From: Scybalousia_A sp964639765
Lineage (GTDB): Bacteria; Bacteroidota; Bacteroidia; Bacteroidales; P3
Length of the DNA: 39,454 nt
Direction of reading: 5' to 3'
Assembly: GCA_964639765.1 (NCBI GenBank)
Contig: CAZXEN010000019.1
Coordinates: 1 to 39,454, forward strand
The translations under genes and the position numbers were made by a program. The notes beneath the pieces are model-generated. The model did not search any database, had not been told where the DNA came from, and saw only the letters and a list, made by a program, of their open reading frames with translations. Positions 30,891 to 39,354 of this stretch are shown one piece after another (the first letter of the stretch is position 1; the number at the start of each line of letters is the position of its first letter).

Positions 30891-32081
30891 TTACTCTTGT
30901 CGCTGTTCCTGTTGTGCTTCCTCTGTCTGATCCAATGAAGCAACCCAACCTTTAAGATACTTATCCATATTCTTTCTTTTGGAATCAAGACCAAAGTCTT
31001 GGTAGTTCTGTTCTGACAGGCTTTCTTCCATAAGCTTTTTGTTCTCACTGTAGGCTCGGAGGAATATTTTTGCTTTTCTTTTGGCTCTTTTGTTGTATAT
31101 TCTCACCGCAATCACGAGAATACTTATCAAAATCAAAGACACGATTATCATAATAATGTTTTCAACCAAGAATCTTCTGTATAGTGAAGATGCGATTAAA
31201 ATACCTCCCCGCATATCTATAAAGATTTTTGCCAATACCAAAATAATAAGTAAAAAAACAGGAAACTTGTTTATCGGCTCTTCGTCTTCTGCTTCTATTT
31301 CTTCTGCTATGCCACGGTATCTCACAACAAAACGTTTGCACAAAACAAAACTTACATATACGAACATCAAAACTATGCATGTAAGTTCGCAGATTGGCTC
31401 CTTGGGAAGGTTATACAAAACAATAAATACCAGACCCAAAAGCATCGGGAAGAAGATAGAAGATATCAGATTGTTTATTCTATTGGCAAAATAAGGGTTA
31501 AACAATAGTTTTATTTGATTGCTCATCGCCTTAAACACAAAATAAAGCACTATAAACATAATCACAACAAAAGTATATTTCATAAATGAAGAGGTTGTGA
31601 TGTAGAGAAAGTCTGTAACCAAGTTCCACTGCCAGACTCCGAAACTATTTCCGAACAAAGCACCGGCAATATAATTGCCACACAGCCTTATGCTGCCACA
31701 GAGAACCAGCCAGAACAAATATCTCCTGATATTCAGTCTATCTGTATTCCACTTTACAAGAAAAATCAAGGATACTATAATAAAAACGAAAAGCATTATG
31801 GCTGGAGTGCCAAAGATATTTAGAATATTGTCGGCATCGTTCCATATATCCATTTCTGAGGAAACAGTATTCACTGAGTTAAAATCTATTTCGGAAGAAA
31901 GCACCAGCATTTTTGCGCCAATGGAGAATGCAGGCACGACAGTGAAAAACTGAAACAGCCAAAACACGGTAAACCACGCCAACAAAAACAATACAGTACT
32001 GTTTATCATAGCGGGCACGTCTATCTTTGCAAAGGCGAATTTGTCGTATATGTCTCGAAGTTCTCCTATTTTTCTATTCAT
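30891..32081 (-). CDS. Polytopic membrane protein of unknown function
   Basis: I do not recognise this 396-residue protein. It has about eight or nine predicted membrane segments; clear ones are near residues 27-51, 92-109, 118-145, 165-186, 210-225, 233-250, 275-290 and 305-330. A charged linker RYRGIAEEIEAEDEEPINKF lies about residues 254-274. The last ~65 residues are cytoplasmic-looking, Lys/Glu/Gln-rich and probably helical (KRKAKIFLRAYSENKKLMEE). No catalytic motif or channel signature is evident. It is a single gene, convergent with the PHP gene (56 bases apart) and divergent from mscL. A minus-strand promoter-like box lies at 32148-32155. Confidence 0.6.
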   Translation of the reverse strand: MNRKIGELRDIYDKFAFAKIDVPAMINSTVLFLLAWFTVFWLFQFFTVVPAFSIGAKMLVLSSEIDFNSVNTVSSEMDIWNDADNILNIFGTPAIMLFVFIIVSLIFLVKWNTDRLNIRRYLFWLVLCGSIRLCGNYIAGALFGNSFGVWQWNLVTDFLYITTSSFMKYTFVVIMFIVLYFVFKAMSNQIKLLFNPYFANRINNLISSIFFPMLLGLVFIVLYNLPKEPICELTCIVLMFVYVSFVLCKRFVVRYRGIAEEIEAEDEEPINKFPVFLLIILVLAKIFIDMRGGILIASSLYRRFLVENIIMIIVSLILISILVIAVRIYNKRAKRKAKIFLRAYSENKKLMEESLSEQNYQDFGLDSKRKNMDKYLKGWVASLDQTEEAQQEQRQE

Positions 32082-32147
32082 ATCTAACGAAAAAAAACTT
32101 TTACCCAGTCTCTATGTTCTGTTTAGCAATTAAAACGAAAAGACATA

Positions 32148-32155
32148 CAAAATTA
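32148..32155 (-). promoter_or_regulatory. Possible promoter -7 box (TAATTTTG on the minus strand)
   Basis: CAAAATTA on the plus strand reads TAATTTTG on the minus strand and fits TAnnTTTG. It would give a leader of about 60 bases for the membrane protein gene starting at 32081. AT-rich surroundings raise the chance of a random match. Confidence 0.4.
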
Positions 32156-32240
32156 TTGCATAAATTATTGAATTATTTGTTAAAAATAAATGTATCTGCA
32201 GATGGTATATTTGTATGTAAAACAAAAAAAAATCAATAAG

Positions 32241-32273
32241 TTTGATTGTTTTCAAAAGAAATTTGTATCTTTG
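32241..32273 (+). promoter_or_regulatory. Promoter for mscL
   Basis: TATCTTTG (32266-32273), followed by CAAC, is a good -7 box, and TTTG at 32241-32244 is a -33 element with a 21-base spacer. Transcription would begin near 32280, about 36 bases before the mscL ATG at 32316. Confidence 0.72.
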
Positions 32274-32315
32274 CAACCTATAAACGTATGTATCACAAAT
32301 AAAAATATAATAATT

Positions 32316-32699
32316 ATGAGTATTGTTAAAGAATTTAAAGCTTTCGCTATGCGAGGCAACGTTGTGGATATGGCAGTCGGTGTTATCATCGGTGGTGCTT
32401 TTGGAAAAATAGTTTCATCTTTGGTTGATGACATTATAATGCCTATTATTGGAATGATAACCGGAGGTATTGACTTTACAGGATTGAAAGCTACCATAGG
32501 AGAGTCCAGCATCACTTATGGCAACTTTATTCAAAACGTGGTAGATTTCCTTATCATTGCTTTCTGTATCTTTATGATGATAAAAGGTTTGAACAAATTA
32601 TCAAAGAAGAAAGAAGAAGAACCGGCAGAACCACCTGCTCCAAGCAAGGAAGAAGTTTTGCTTACAGAAATAAGAGACCTTTTGAAAGAAAAGAAATAA
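32316..32699 (+). CDS. mscL: Large-conductance mechanosensitive channel MscL
   Basis: MscL is a homopentameric inner-membrane channel that opens under osmotic downshock. The 127-residue protein has the usual layout: an N-terminal amphipathic helix MSIVKEFKAFAMRGN, the pore helix VVDMAVGVIIGGAFGKIVSSLVDD with its Gly-rich gate, a periplasmic loop with TGGIDFTGLKATIGE, the second helix FIQNVVDFLIIAFCIFMMIKGLN, and a charged cytoplasmic helix. An in-frame start at 32190 lies upstream of the promoter and is rejected. Confidence 0.95.
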   Translation: MSIVKEFKAFAMRGNVVDMAVGVIIGGAFGKIVSSLVDDIIMPIIGMITGGIDFTGLKATIGESSITYGNFIQNVVDFLIIAFCIFMMIKGLNKLSKKKEEEPAEPPAPSKEEVLLTEIRDLLKEKK

Positions 32700-32724
32700 G
32701 AATTATTTTTTGATATTTAAATAT

Positions 32725-32762
32725 TAAGATTGTTTAACGTTGATATGCGTTAGGCAATCTTA
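32725..32762. other. Long stem-loop between mscL and glnS
   Basis: Bases 32725-32739 pair with 32748-32762 over 15 positions (two are G-U in RNA) around the 8-base loop TTGATATG. Downstream is AATTAAACAT rather than a T-run, so it is a weak intrinsic terminator for mscL. It may instead stabilise the transcript end or act in the glnS leader, 22 bases before the glnS ATG. No separate promoter for glnS was clear. Confidence 0.6.
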
Positions 32763-32784
32763 ATTAAACATAAAAACATTCACA

Positions 32785-34449
32785 ATGTCAGAAGAAAAAT
32801 TACAAAAGAATTTTTTGGAAGAGATTATAGAAAATGATCTCAAAGAGGGTAAAATAAAAGCTATTCAAACTCGTTTTCCACCAGAACCTAATGGTTATTT
32901 ACATATAGGCCACGCAAAAAGTATTTGTATTAATTTTGGCTTAGCAAAAAAGTATGGTGGCAAGACAAACCTTAGATTTGACGACACCAATCCTGTAAAA
33001 GAAGACACAGAGTATGTTGATTCTATAAAAGAAGATATCAAATGGCTTGGATTTGAATGGGCTATAGAAAGATATGCTTCTGATTATTTTGAGCAATTGT
33101 ATGAATGGGCTGTTGAACTAATAAAAAAAGGCAAAGCTTACGTTGATGACCAGACAAATGAAGAAATCCGTTTAAACAGAGGTACGGTTACTTCTCCCGG
33201 AAAAGATTCTCCTTACAGAAACCGTAGTGTTGAAGAAAATTTACAGTTGTTTGAACAGATGAGAGCAGGAAAGTTTGCCGATGGAGAAAAAACTCTCAGG
33301 GCAAAAATTGATATGGCTCACCCAAATATGAATATGAGAGATCCTATAATGTATAGAATCATTCATACTTCGCACCATCGTACTGGGAACAAGTGGTGTA
33401 TTTATCCTATGTACGACTATGCTCACGGAGAAAGCGACAGCATAGAAAACATTACCCACTCTATTTGTACTTTGGAGTTTGATATTCATAGACCATTGTA
33501 TGATTGGTTTATTCAGCAACTGGGAATATTCCCTTCACATCAATATGAATTTGCAAGACTTAATATCACCAATACTGTCATGAGTAAAAGAAAACTGCTT
33601 CAGCTGGTGAAAGAAGGATATGTAAAAGGTTGGGACGATCCACGTATGCCTACTATCTGCGGACTAAGAAGAAGAGGATACACTCCTGAAAGTATAAGAA
33701 ACTTCTGTGAAGATATAGGCGTTGCAAAAAGAGACAATCTCATAGACTACTCTCGTTTGGAAGGCTCTTTAAGAGACGACCTCAACAAAAGAGCAGACAG
33801 GGTCATGGGAGTTCTTCACCCTGTCAAGCTTATAATAGATAATTGCCCCGATGATTTTTTTGATGAGCTGGATGCTGTAAACAATCCTGAAGATGTATCA
33901 AAAGGTACAAGAAAGATTACTTTTTCCAATACATTATACATAGAGGAAGACGATTTTATGGAAGATGCTCCAAAAAAATATTTTCGTCTTACTCCTGGTC
34001 AGGAAGTTCGTCTGAGATATGCCTATATTGTTAAATGCACACATTGTGAAAAGGACGAAAAGGGAAATATTGTTGCAGTACATTGTACATACGATCCTGA
34101 TTCTCGTGGAGGTAATGCTCCGGACGGAAGAAAAATAAAAGGAACAATTCATTGGGTGAATGCAAAAGATTGTGTAGATGCTGAAGTAAGACTGTTTGAC
34201 CGTCTGTTTGATGCTGAAATTCCAGACAAAGTGGAAGGAGGAAAAACATTCCTTGATAATCTTAATCCTAATTCCTTGACTGTTTTGCAAAACTGTAAAA
34301 TGGAAAGAGCGGTAGAGCAGGCAGAACATTTAAAAAAATATCAGTTTGAACGCTTGGGATACTTTTCTGTTGACTACGACAGCACAAAAGACCACTTGGT
34401 GTTTAACCGTACCTGCACATTAAAGGATTCTTGGGCTAAACAAAAATAA
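32785..34449 (+). CDS. glnS: Glutaminyl-tRNA synthetase
   Basis: This class I aminoacyl-tRNA synthetase charges tRNA-Gln with glutamine in the cytoplasm. The 554-residue protein has the GlnRS form of the first signature, FPPEPNGYLHIGHAKSI (31-47, HIGH at 40-43), and VMSKRKLLQLV for the KMSKS loop (MSKRK 266-270). The RFDDTNPVKEDTEYVDSI segment and PTICGLRRRGYTPESIRNFCEDIG are typical of GlnRS rather than bacterial GluRS. The C-terminal anticodon-binding beta-barrels (from about residue 345) include the YIEEDDFMEDAPKKYFRLTPG stretch. A stem-loop precedes the start. A direct charging enzyme means tRNA-Gln need not be made by the amidotransferase route. Confidence 0.95.
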   Translation: MSEEKLQKNFLEEIIENDLKEGKIKAIQTRFPPEPNGYLHIGHAKSICINFGLAKKYGGKTNLRFDDTNPVKEDTEYVDSIKEDIKWLGFEWAIERYASDYFEQLYEWAVELIKKGKAYVDDQTNEEIRLNRGTVTSPGKDSPYRNRSVEENLQLFEQMRAGKFADGEKTLRAKIDMAHPNMNMRDPIMYRIIHTSHHRTGNKWCIYPMYDYAHGESDSIENITHSICTLEFDIHRPLYDWFIQQLGIFPSHQYEFARLNITNTVMSKRKLLQLVKEGYVKGWDDPRMPTICGLRRRGYTPESIRNFCEDIGVAKRDNLIDYSRLEGSLRDDLNKRADRVMGVLHPVKLIIDNCPDDFFDELDAVNNPEDVSKGTRKITFSNTLYIEEDDFMEDAPKKYFRLTPGQEVRLRYAYIVKCTHCEKDEKGNIVAVHCTYDPDSRGGNAPDGRKIKGTIHWVNAKDCVDAEVRLFDRLFDAEIPDKVEGGKTFLDNLNPNSLTVLQNCKMERAVEQAEHLKKYQFERLGYFSVDYDSTKDHLVFNRTCTLKDSWAKQK

Positions 34450-34464
34450 AAAAAACATTATAAC

Positions 34465-35100
34465 ATGAAAAGAATATTTTACATACTCGGAGTTTTGGTT
34501 TTGTGTTTCTTCTCTGCTAATTCCTATTCTCAAAACAGACACCGTCTTAGCGGAGGAGAACCATACGATGTCTTTCTTTCCCTTAGAGGACATTATCTTT
34601 TGACACAAGACAATTTCAAAGATAATTATCAATGGGGAGCAGGAGGAGAATTCCAAGTAGAATTCCAATATCAGGAAACAAAGCTTTCCTGGGGTGTTTC
34701 TTTGGGTTATGACAGATTTCAACCCGACAGCGCAAAGATACAGTACCTTCCTACGAAACAAAACTTTGTTGCTTGGCAGGTGCCTTTGACTGTATTCTGC
34801 AATTACTATTTCTTCAACGAGAAAATCAAACCATACGTAGGTATAGGCTTGGGTGCTGTGTTTGGAAGATACGATTTCTCTCTTTCAAAGGAGAACTTCA
34901 ACGAGTACTATTACAAGGATTTTGAAGGACAATCAGGAATAAAATTTGGCTGGATGCCAAGAGTGGGCTGTATGATTTCGTTAAATCACAAGCATGGTTT
35001 CGGTTTGGAGTTTGGAATGCAGAGTTATTTCAAGAACAAGAAACTTGAGAAACAGACTACTTTCTCCGGCACCTTGCAATACACCTACATAATAGATTAA
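34465..35100 (+). CDS. Outer-membrane beta-barrel protein
   Basis: This is a 211-residue exported protein. Its signal peptide MKRIFYILGVLVLCFFSANSYS is followed by QN, again with Gln at the mature end. The rest alternates aromatic and small residues in strands: YQWGAGGEFQVEFQYQ, LSWGVSLGYDRFQ, KPYVGIGLGAVFGRYDF, GIKFGWMPRVGCMISLNH and GFGLEFGMQSYF, ending in LQYTYIID. This fits an eight-stranded OmpA/OmpW-like or PorT-like barrel of the outer membrane. No specific function can be given. It lies 15 bases after glnS and 3 bases before rmlD. Confidence 0.78.
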   Translation: MKRIFYILGVLVLCFFSANSYSQNRHRLSGGEPYDVFLSLRGHYLLTQDNFKDNYQWGAGGEFQVEFQYQETKLSWGVSLGYDRFQPDSAKIQYLPTKQNFVAWQVPLTVFCNYYFFNEKIKPYVGIGLGAVFGRYDFSLSKENFNEYYYKDFEGQSGIKFGWMPRVGCMISLNHKHGFGLEFGMQSYFKNKKLEKQTTFSGTLQYTYIID

Positions 35101-35103
35101 TCC

Positions 35104-35967
35104 ATGATGAAGATACTCGTTACAGGAGCTTTGGGACAATTGGGGCAAAGTCTTAAGAAGATAAGCAAGGACTACGACCACGATTTTGTCTTTACTGATA
35201 TTGAAGAGCTGGATATTACAAATCAGTATCAGGTCAATGACTTCCTGAAACAGGATTTCTCTCTTGTTATCAATGCTGCTGCCTATACAGCTGTGGATAA
35301 TGCAGAGAAAGACCATGAGAAATGCAATCTGCTTAACAATATTGCAGTGGAGAATTTGGCAAAAGCCTGCAAAGACAACATTTTTTTTATTCATATCTCA
35401 ACAGATTATGTCTTTGACGGCAAACAATCACACCCTTATACTCCTTTTGACAAGACAAATCCTTTGGGTGTTTATGGCAAAACAAAACTTTTAGGGGAAG
35501 AAAAAGCACTGCAACTCTGCAAAAACAGCATGGTTGTCCGCACAAGCGGATTGTATAGCGAATATGGCAAAAACTTTGTAAAGACAATGCTTAACCTGTG
35601 TTCTGCCAAAGAAAGTTTAAATGTTGTTTTTGACCAGACAATGTCGCCATGCTATGCTACTTCTCTTGCCAAAGCCCTTATGAAGACAGCAGACAAAGTA
35701 TCAAAAGAAAAAAACATAGACCCTATATACAGAACCCTTCACTACTCCAACGAAGGTGTGCTTTCTTGGTACGATTTTGCAAGAAAAATCAATGAAATTG
35801 CAGGATTGAAGTGCCACATCTCCCCCATTCTTGCCAAAGACTACCCTACTCTTGCCACTCGTCCTGAATATTCTGTATTGGACAAAAGTCTTGTAAAAGA
35901 ATATCTTTCTGTTTCCATTCCACATTGGGAAGAAGATCTGAAAGAATGTTTAAAAATTTTGTTATAA
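35104..35967 (+). CDS. rmlD: dTDP-4-dehydrorhamnose reductase
   Basis: RmlD reduces dTDP-4-keto-L-rhamnose to dTDP-L-rhamnose, the last step of the pathway that feeds O-antigen or capsule. The 287-residue protein has the NAD(P)-binding Rossmann motif ILVTGALGQLGQSL (4-17), the ISTDYVFDG block, and the catalytic YGKTKLLGE with Tyr and Lys. NAAAYTAVDNAEKD and RTSGLYSEYGKNFVKTML are further RmlD marks, and HYSNEGVLSWYDFARKI is near the C-terminus. Two Met codons open the frame; either 35104 or 35107 may be used. rmlA, rmlB and rmlC are not in the window. Confidence 0.88.
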   Translation: MMKILVTGALGQLGQSLKKISKDYDHDFVFTDIEELDITNQYQVNDFLKQDFSLVINAAAYTAVDNAEKDHEKCNLLNNIAVENLAKACKDNIFFIHISTDYVFDGKQSHPYTPFDKTNPLGVYGKTKLLGEEKALQLCKNSMVVRTSGLYSEYGKNFVKTMLNLCSAKESLNVVFDQTMSPCYATSLAKALMKTADKVSKEKNIDPIYRTLHYSNEGVLSWYDFARKINEIAGLKCHISPILAKDYPTLATRPEYSVLDKSLVKEYLSVSIPHWEEDLKECLKILL

Positions 35968-35979
35968 AGCCATTGTATT

Positions 35980-36543
35980 ATGAAAAGAGTTCGCCTTAAA
36001 CTGTCTGTTGCAGTGCTTATCTGTTTTCTTTTTTCAAGTTGTTCTTTCTTAAAAAGAGTAGAATCTCCAAGTACAAAAAAGCCTAAGACAGAAAATACAA
36101 ACAACCGTTCCGCTAAAAGAGACCTGACCAATTCAGATGTATATGCCAGCTCCATGAAAGAATTGAAAAGTTACGGTTCTTCTCTTACTGATTATTGTAT
36201 TTCTTGGGTAGGCACTCCCTATCGTTCCGGTGGTACAACAAGAAAAGGAGTGGATTGTTCAGGATTTGTAGGCAATGTGTACAAAGATGTTTATAATATC
36301 ACACTTCCAAGAAGAAGTACAGATATGCAGAAAGCAGTTACAATCCTTAGCGGCAAAGAAAAACTGAGAGAAGGAGATCTTGTTTTCTTCGGCAAAGGAA
36401 AAGTAAACCATGTGGGGATATTTCTTCGCAACGACAGATTTATCCACTCGTCATCTTCCAAAGGAGTGATCGTTTCCTCTCTTGAAGAAAAATATTGGAA
36501 AGAAAACTTCCACTCTTGCGGTCATCACCCCGACAGAAAATAA
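35980..36543 (+). CDS. NlpC/P60 cell-wall peptidase lipoprotein
   Basis: This is a 187-residue lipoprotein: basic signal MKRVRLKLSVAVLICFLFSSC with lipidated Cys21, a Lys/Asn/Ser linker, then an NlpC/P60 domain from about residue 66. Catalytic residues: Cys93 in GVDCSGFVGNVY, His144 in VNHVGIFL, and His156 in RFIHSSSSKG. WVGTPYRSGGTTRKG is the usual approach to the active Cys. Such enzymes cut D-Glu-mDAP bonds in peptidoglycan stem peptides from a membrane-anchored position. It lies 12 bases after rmlD and 57 bases before the ABC exporter gene, possibly co-transcribed with both. Confidence 0.88.
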   Translation: MKRVRLKLSVAVLICFLFSSCSFLKRVESPSTKKPKTENTNNRSAKRDLTNSDVYASSMKELKSYGSSLTDYCISWVGTPYRSGGTTRKGVDCSGFVGNVYKDVYNITLPRRSTDMQKAVTILSGKEKLREGDLVFFGKGKVNHVGIFLRNDRFIHSSSSKGVIVSSLEEKYWKENFHSCGHHPDRK

Positions 36544-36600
36544 ATTTCTCTCCTTTTCCTGCAACAAACGTTTTAGAATTAGGGCGAATATAAAAAGACA

Positions 36601-38847
36601 ATGTTTGAAACTTTTCCTTTTTACAAACAGCTGGATGCCATGGACTGCGGTGCAACGTGCCTGAGAATGGTCGCAAAATACTATGGCAAGAACTATTCCT
36701 TGGAAACTCTGCGACAAAGGAGCTATATCTCCAGAGAAGGAGCAAGTATGCTTGGTCTTAGCGAGGCAGCAGAAAGCATAGGTTTTCGTTCTTTAGGAAT
36801 AAGGGCTACATTTAACACTCTTTCTGAGGCGCCTTTGCCTTGTATTGTTCATTGGAAGCAAAAACATTTTGTCGTTGTCTATGATATTCATCTGACAAAG
36901 CAAAGCAAACATCTGCTGGAAAGCGGAGAGAATATAAACAATGAAGCTCTTAAAGGCTATGTTAAAGTGGCAGATCCTGCCAATGGAAGAATAAAATACA
37001 GCATAAAAGAATTTCTTTCCTGCTGGCTAAGTAACAAAAAAGACAACAAGGATGAGGGCATAGCATTGCTCTTGGAACCAAGACCGGAGTTCTATTCCAG
37101 AAAAGAAGAAAAGCTTTCCAAGACCAAGTTTTCTTTTATCCTGAAATATCTTATACCCTACAAGGCTCTTATCCTGCAATTGTTTCTGGGAATGTTTCTG
37201 GGCACGCTTCTGCAGTTGATTTTTCCTTTTCTGACACAGAGCATTGTAGATTATGGAATAAGCAATAACAATCTTAACTTTGTTGTTCTTATTCTCATAG
37301 CACAACTTACGCTGTACGTTTCCCAAACAGCGGTGGAATTTATACGCAGCTGGATACTTCTTCACATAAGTACGAGGATAAATATCTCTATTATTTCCGA
37401 TTTTCTTCTGAAACTTATGAAACTGCCCATAGGATTTTTTGACACAAAGATGATAGGCGACATAATGCAACGAATAGGAGACCACGGCAGAATACAAAAT
37501 TTCCTTACAGCTTCTACTCTCAATACGCTTTTCTCCATGGTTAATCTGGTAGTTTTCACCTGTGTTTTGGCTTTTTACAGCATAAAGCTTCTGTTTATCT
37601 TTCTTGTTGCAAGCGGGCTTTATATCCTGTGGATAGTTGTTTTCCTGAAAAAGAGAAAAGAGTTGGATTACAAACGTTTTGCCTTGGCTTCCAACGAACA
37701 GAGCAACATCTATCAGCTTATAACCGGTATGCAGGAGATAAAACTCAACAATTCCGAAAAACAGAAACGTTGGGAATGGGAGAATATTCAGGCGAGCCTG
37801 TTCAAGGTCAGCATAAAAGGATTAGCCCTCAGCCAATATCAATCCACGGGAGCGTTCTTTATCAACGAAACCAAGAACATACTTATCTCTTTCTTTTCTG
37901 CTCAGGCTGTGATAAACGGAGATATGACACTGGGAATGATGATGGCTGTCAGTTATATTATGGGACATCTCAACAGTCCTATAAATCAGATGATAGGTTT
38001 TATACAATCGGCTCAGGATGCAAAGATAAGTATGGAGCGTTTGGGAGAAATACACAACAAGGACGACGAAGAAAAACCAGAAGACAACAAAACAAATACA
38101 GTTCCTGAAGACAAGACCATAAATATAAAGAATATGTCCTTCCGCTACAACAAACTAAGCGAAGATGTCCTGAAAAATATCAATCTCACAATTCCTCAAG
38201 GAAAAATAACTGCAATAGTGGGCATGAGCGGAAGCGGAAAGACTACTCTCGTAAAACTTCTTTTAGGATTCTATCCTGTTTTGCAAGGAGAGATAAATAT
38301 ATCTGCAACTCCACTCTCATCTATTAGTAACAAAATTTGGCGATCAAGATGCGGAGCAGTTATGCAGGACGGTTTTATTTTTTCGGATTCAATAGCAAAC
38401 AACATTGCTGTGGGAGAAGATGAGGTAGATAAAGAAAAACTTATCAATGCGGTAAAAGTTGCAAACATACAGGATATGATAGAGAACCTGCCTTTGGGCT
38501 TTAATACCAAAATAGGTCAGGAAGGCAAGGGTATTTCTCAAGGACAAAGACAGAGAATACTTATTGCAAGAGCAGTATACAAAAATCCCGATTATTTCTT
38601 CTTTGATGAGGCGACAAATTCCTTGGATGCCAACAATGAAAAGATAATTATGCAAAACCTTAAACAGGTCTTCAAGGGAAAGACTGTCGTTATTGTCGCA
38701 CATCGTCTGAGTACAGTAAAAGATGCAGACAATATCATCGTACTTAATTCAGGAAAAGTATCCGAACAGGGAACGCATGAGGAACTTACAAAGCAGAAAG
38801 GGGAATACTATAATCTGGTTAAGAATCAATTGGAGTTAGGAGAATAG
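36601..38847 (+). CDS. C39-peptidase ABC exporter (PCAT)
   Basis: This 748-residue inner-membrane transporter cleaves double-glycine-type leader peptides and exports the mature peptide. Domains in order: C39 peptidase (1-135) with catalytic Cys16 in DAMDCGATCLRM, His89 in HWKQKHFVVVYDI and Asp125 in VADPANG; about six membrane helices (about 185-440) with the exporter fold; and the ABC domain (about 490-748) with Walker A GMSGSGKTT (541-549), a Q-loop VMQDGF, signature SQGQRQR from 646, Walker B YFFFDEATNSLD, and H-loop AHRLST. All key residues are present. An HlyD-like gene follows after three bases. No precursor peptide gene was seen inside the window; it may lie downstream. Confidence 0.92.
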   Translation: MFETFPFYKQLDAMDCGATCLRMVAKYYGKNYSLETLRQRSYISREGASMLGLSEAAESIGFRSLGIRATFNTLSEAPLPCIVHWKQKHFVVVYDIHLTKQSKHLLESGENINNEALKGYVKVADPANGRIKYSIKEFLSCWLSNKKDNKDEGIALLLEPRPEFYSRKEEKLSKTKFSFILKYLIPYKALILQLFLGMFLGTLLQLIFPFLTQSIVDYGISNNNLNFVVLILIAQLTLYVSQTAVEFIRSWILLHISTRINISIISDFLLKLMKLPIGFFDTKMIGDIMQRIGDHGRIQNFLTASTLNTLFSMVNLVVFTCVLAFYSIKLLFIFLVASGLYILWIVVFLKKRKELDYKRFALASNEQSNIYQLITGMQEIKLNNSEKQKRWEWENIQASLFKVSIKGLALSQYQSTGAFFINETKNILISFFSAQAVINGDMTLGMMMAVSYIMGHLNSPINQMIGFIQSAQDAKISMERLGEIHNKDDEEKPEDNKTNTVPEDKTINIKNMSFRYNKLSEDVLKNINLTIPQGKITAIVGMSGSGKTTLVKLLLGFYPVLQGEINISATPLSSISNKIWRSRCGAVMQDGFIFSDSIANNIAVGEDEVDKEKLINAVKVANIQDMIENLPLGFNTKIGQEGKGISQGQRQRILIARAVYKNPDYFFFDEATNSLDANNEKIIMQNLKQVFKGKTVVIVAHRLSTVKDADNIIVLNSGKVSEQGTHEELTKQKGEYYNLVKNQLELGE

Positions 38848-38850
38848 ATT

Positions 38851-39354
38851 ATGGAAAACAAAAGAAAAGGCCGTTTCAACAGTGCAGACAAAATAGAACT
38901 ACGCTCTGCTCCAGTGCAGGAAATATTGTCAAAACCTCCTAAATGGATAATAAGATATGGAATCAGTATTATCTTCTTTGTCATTGCTGTTGTTTTTGTC
39001 GGGAGTTATTTTATAAAGTATCCAGAAATCATCAAAGGGAGAATAGAATTCATAGATAGACACCAAGCCAAGATAACCGTTCCTGTTGCCAACTCAGGCA
39101 AGATACAGGAAGGTCAGACCATAAACATCAAGTTGGACAACTATCCTTATATGGAATACGGATTGATAAAAGTAAAGATAACCCATCTTGAACTTACAAA
39201 ACAAAAGAACAGCTACTGTTTTATCTTGAATATGCCCGATAAACTTACAACAACCTACAAAACCACTCTTCCTTATATTCCACAGATGCAAGGTTCTGCA
39301 GAGATAATAACCAAAGACCAACGCCTTATTAACAAGTTTATCAAGAAACCTTAA
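38851..39354 (+). CDS. Short HlyD-like membrane fusion protein without hairpin/lipoyl region
   Basis: This protein is 167 residues, while HlyD partners of such exporters are about 400. Residues 16-60 match the normal N-terminus (ELRSAPVQEILSKPPKWIIR, one membrane helix about 34-55, then FIKYPEIIKG). Residues 75-167 match the normal C-terminal beta-barrel part (ITVPVANSGKIQEGQTINIK, NYPYMEYG, TTTYKTTLPYIPQMQGSAEI, ITKDQRL). The lipoyl and alpha-helical hairpin region between them is absent, with no stop or frameshift at the joint (about residues 64-74). It is an in-frame internal deletion or a natural minimal form. It could still contact the exporter but would not reach a TolC-like channel in the usual way. 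Confidence 0.75.
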   Translation: MENKRKGRFNSADKIELRSAPVQEILSKPPKWIIRYGISIIFFVIAVVFVGSYFIKYPEIIKGRIEFIDRHQAKITVPVANSGKIQEGQTINIKLDNYPYMEYGLIKVKITHLELTKQKNSYCFILNMPDKLTTTYKTTLPYIPQMQGSAEIITKDQRLINKFIKKP

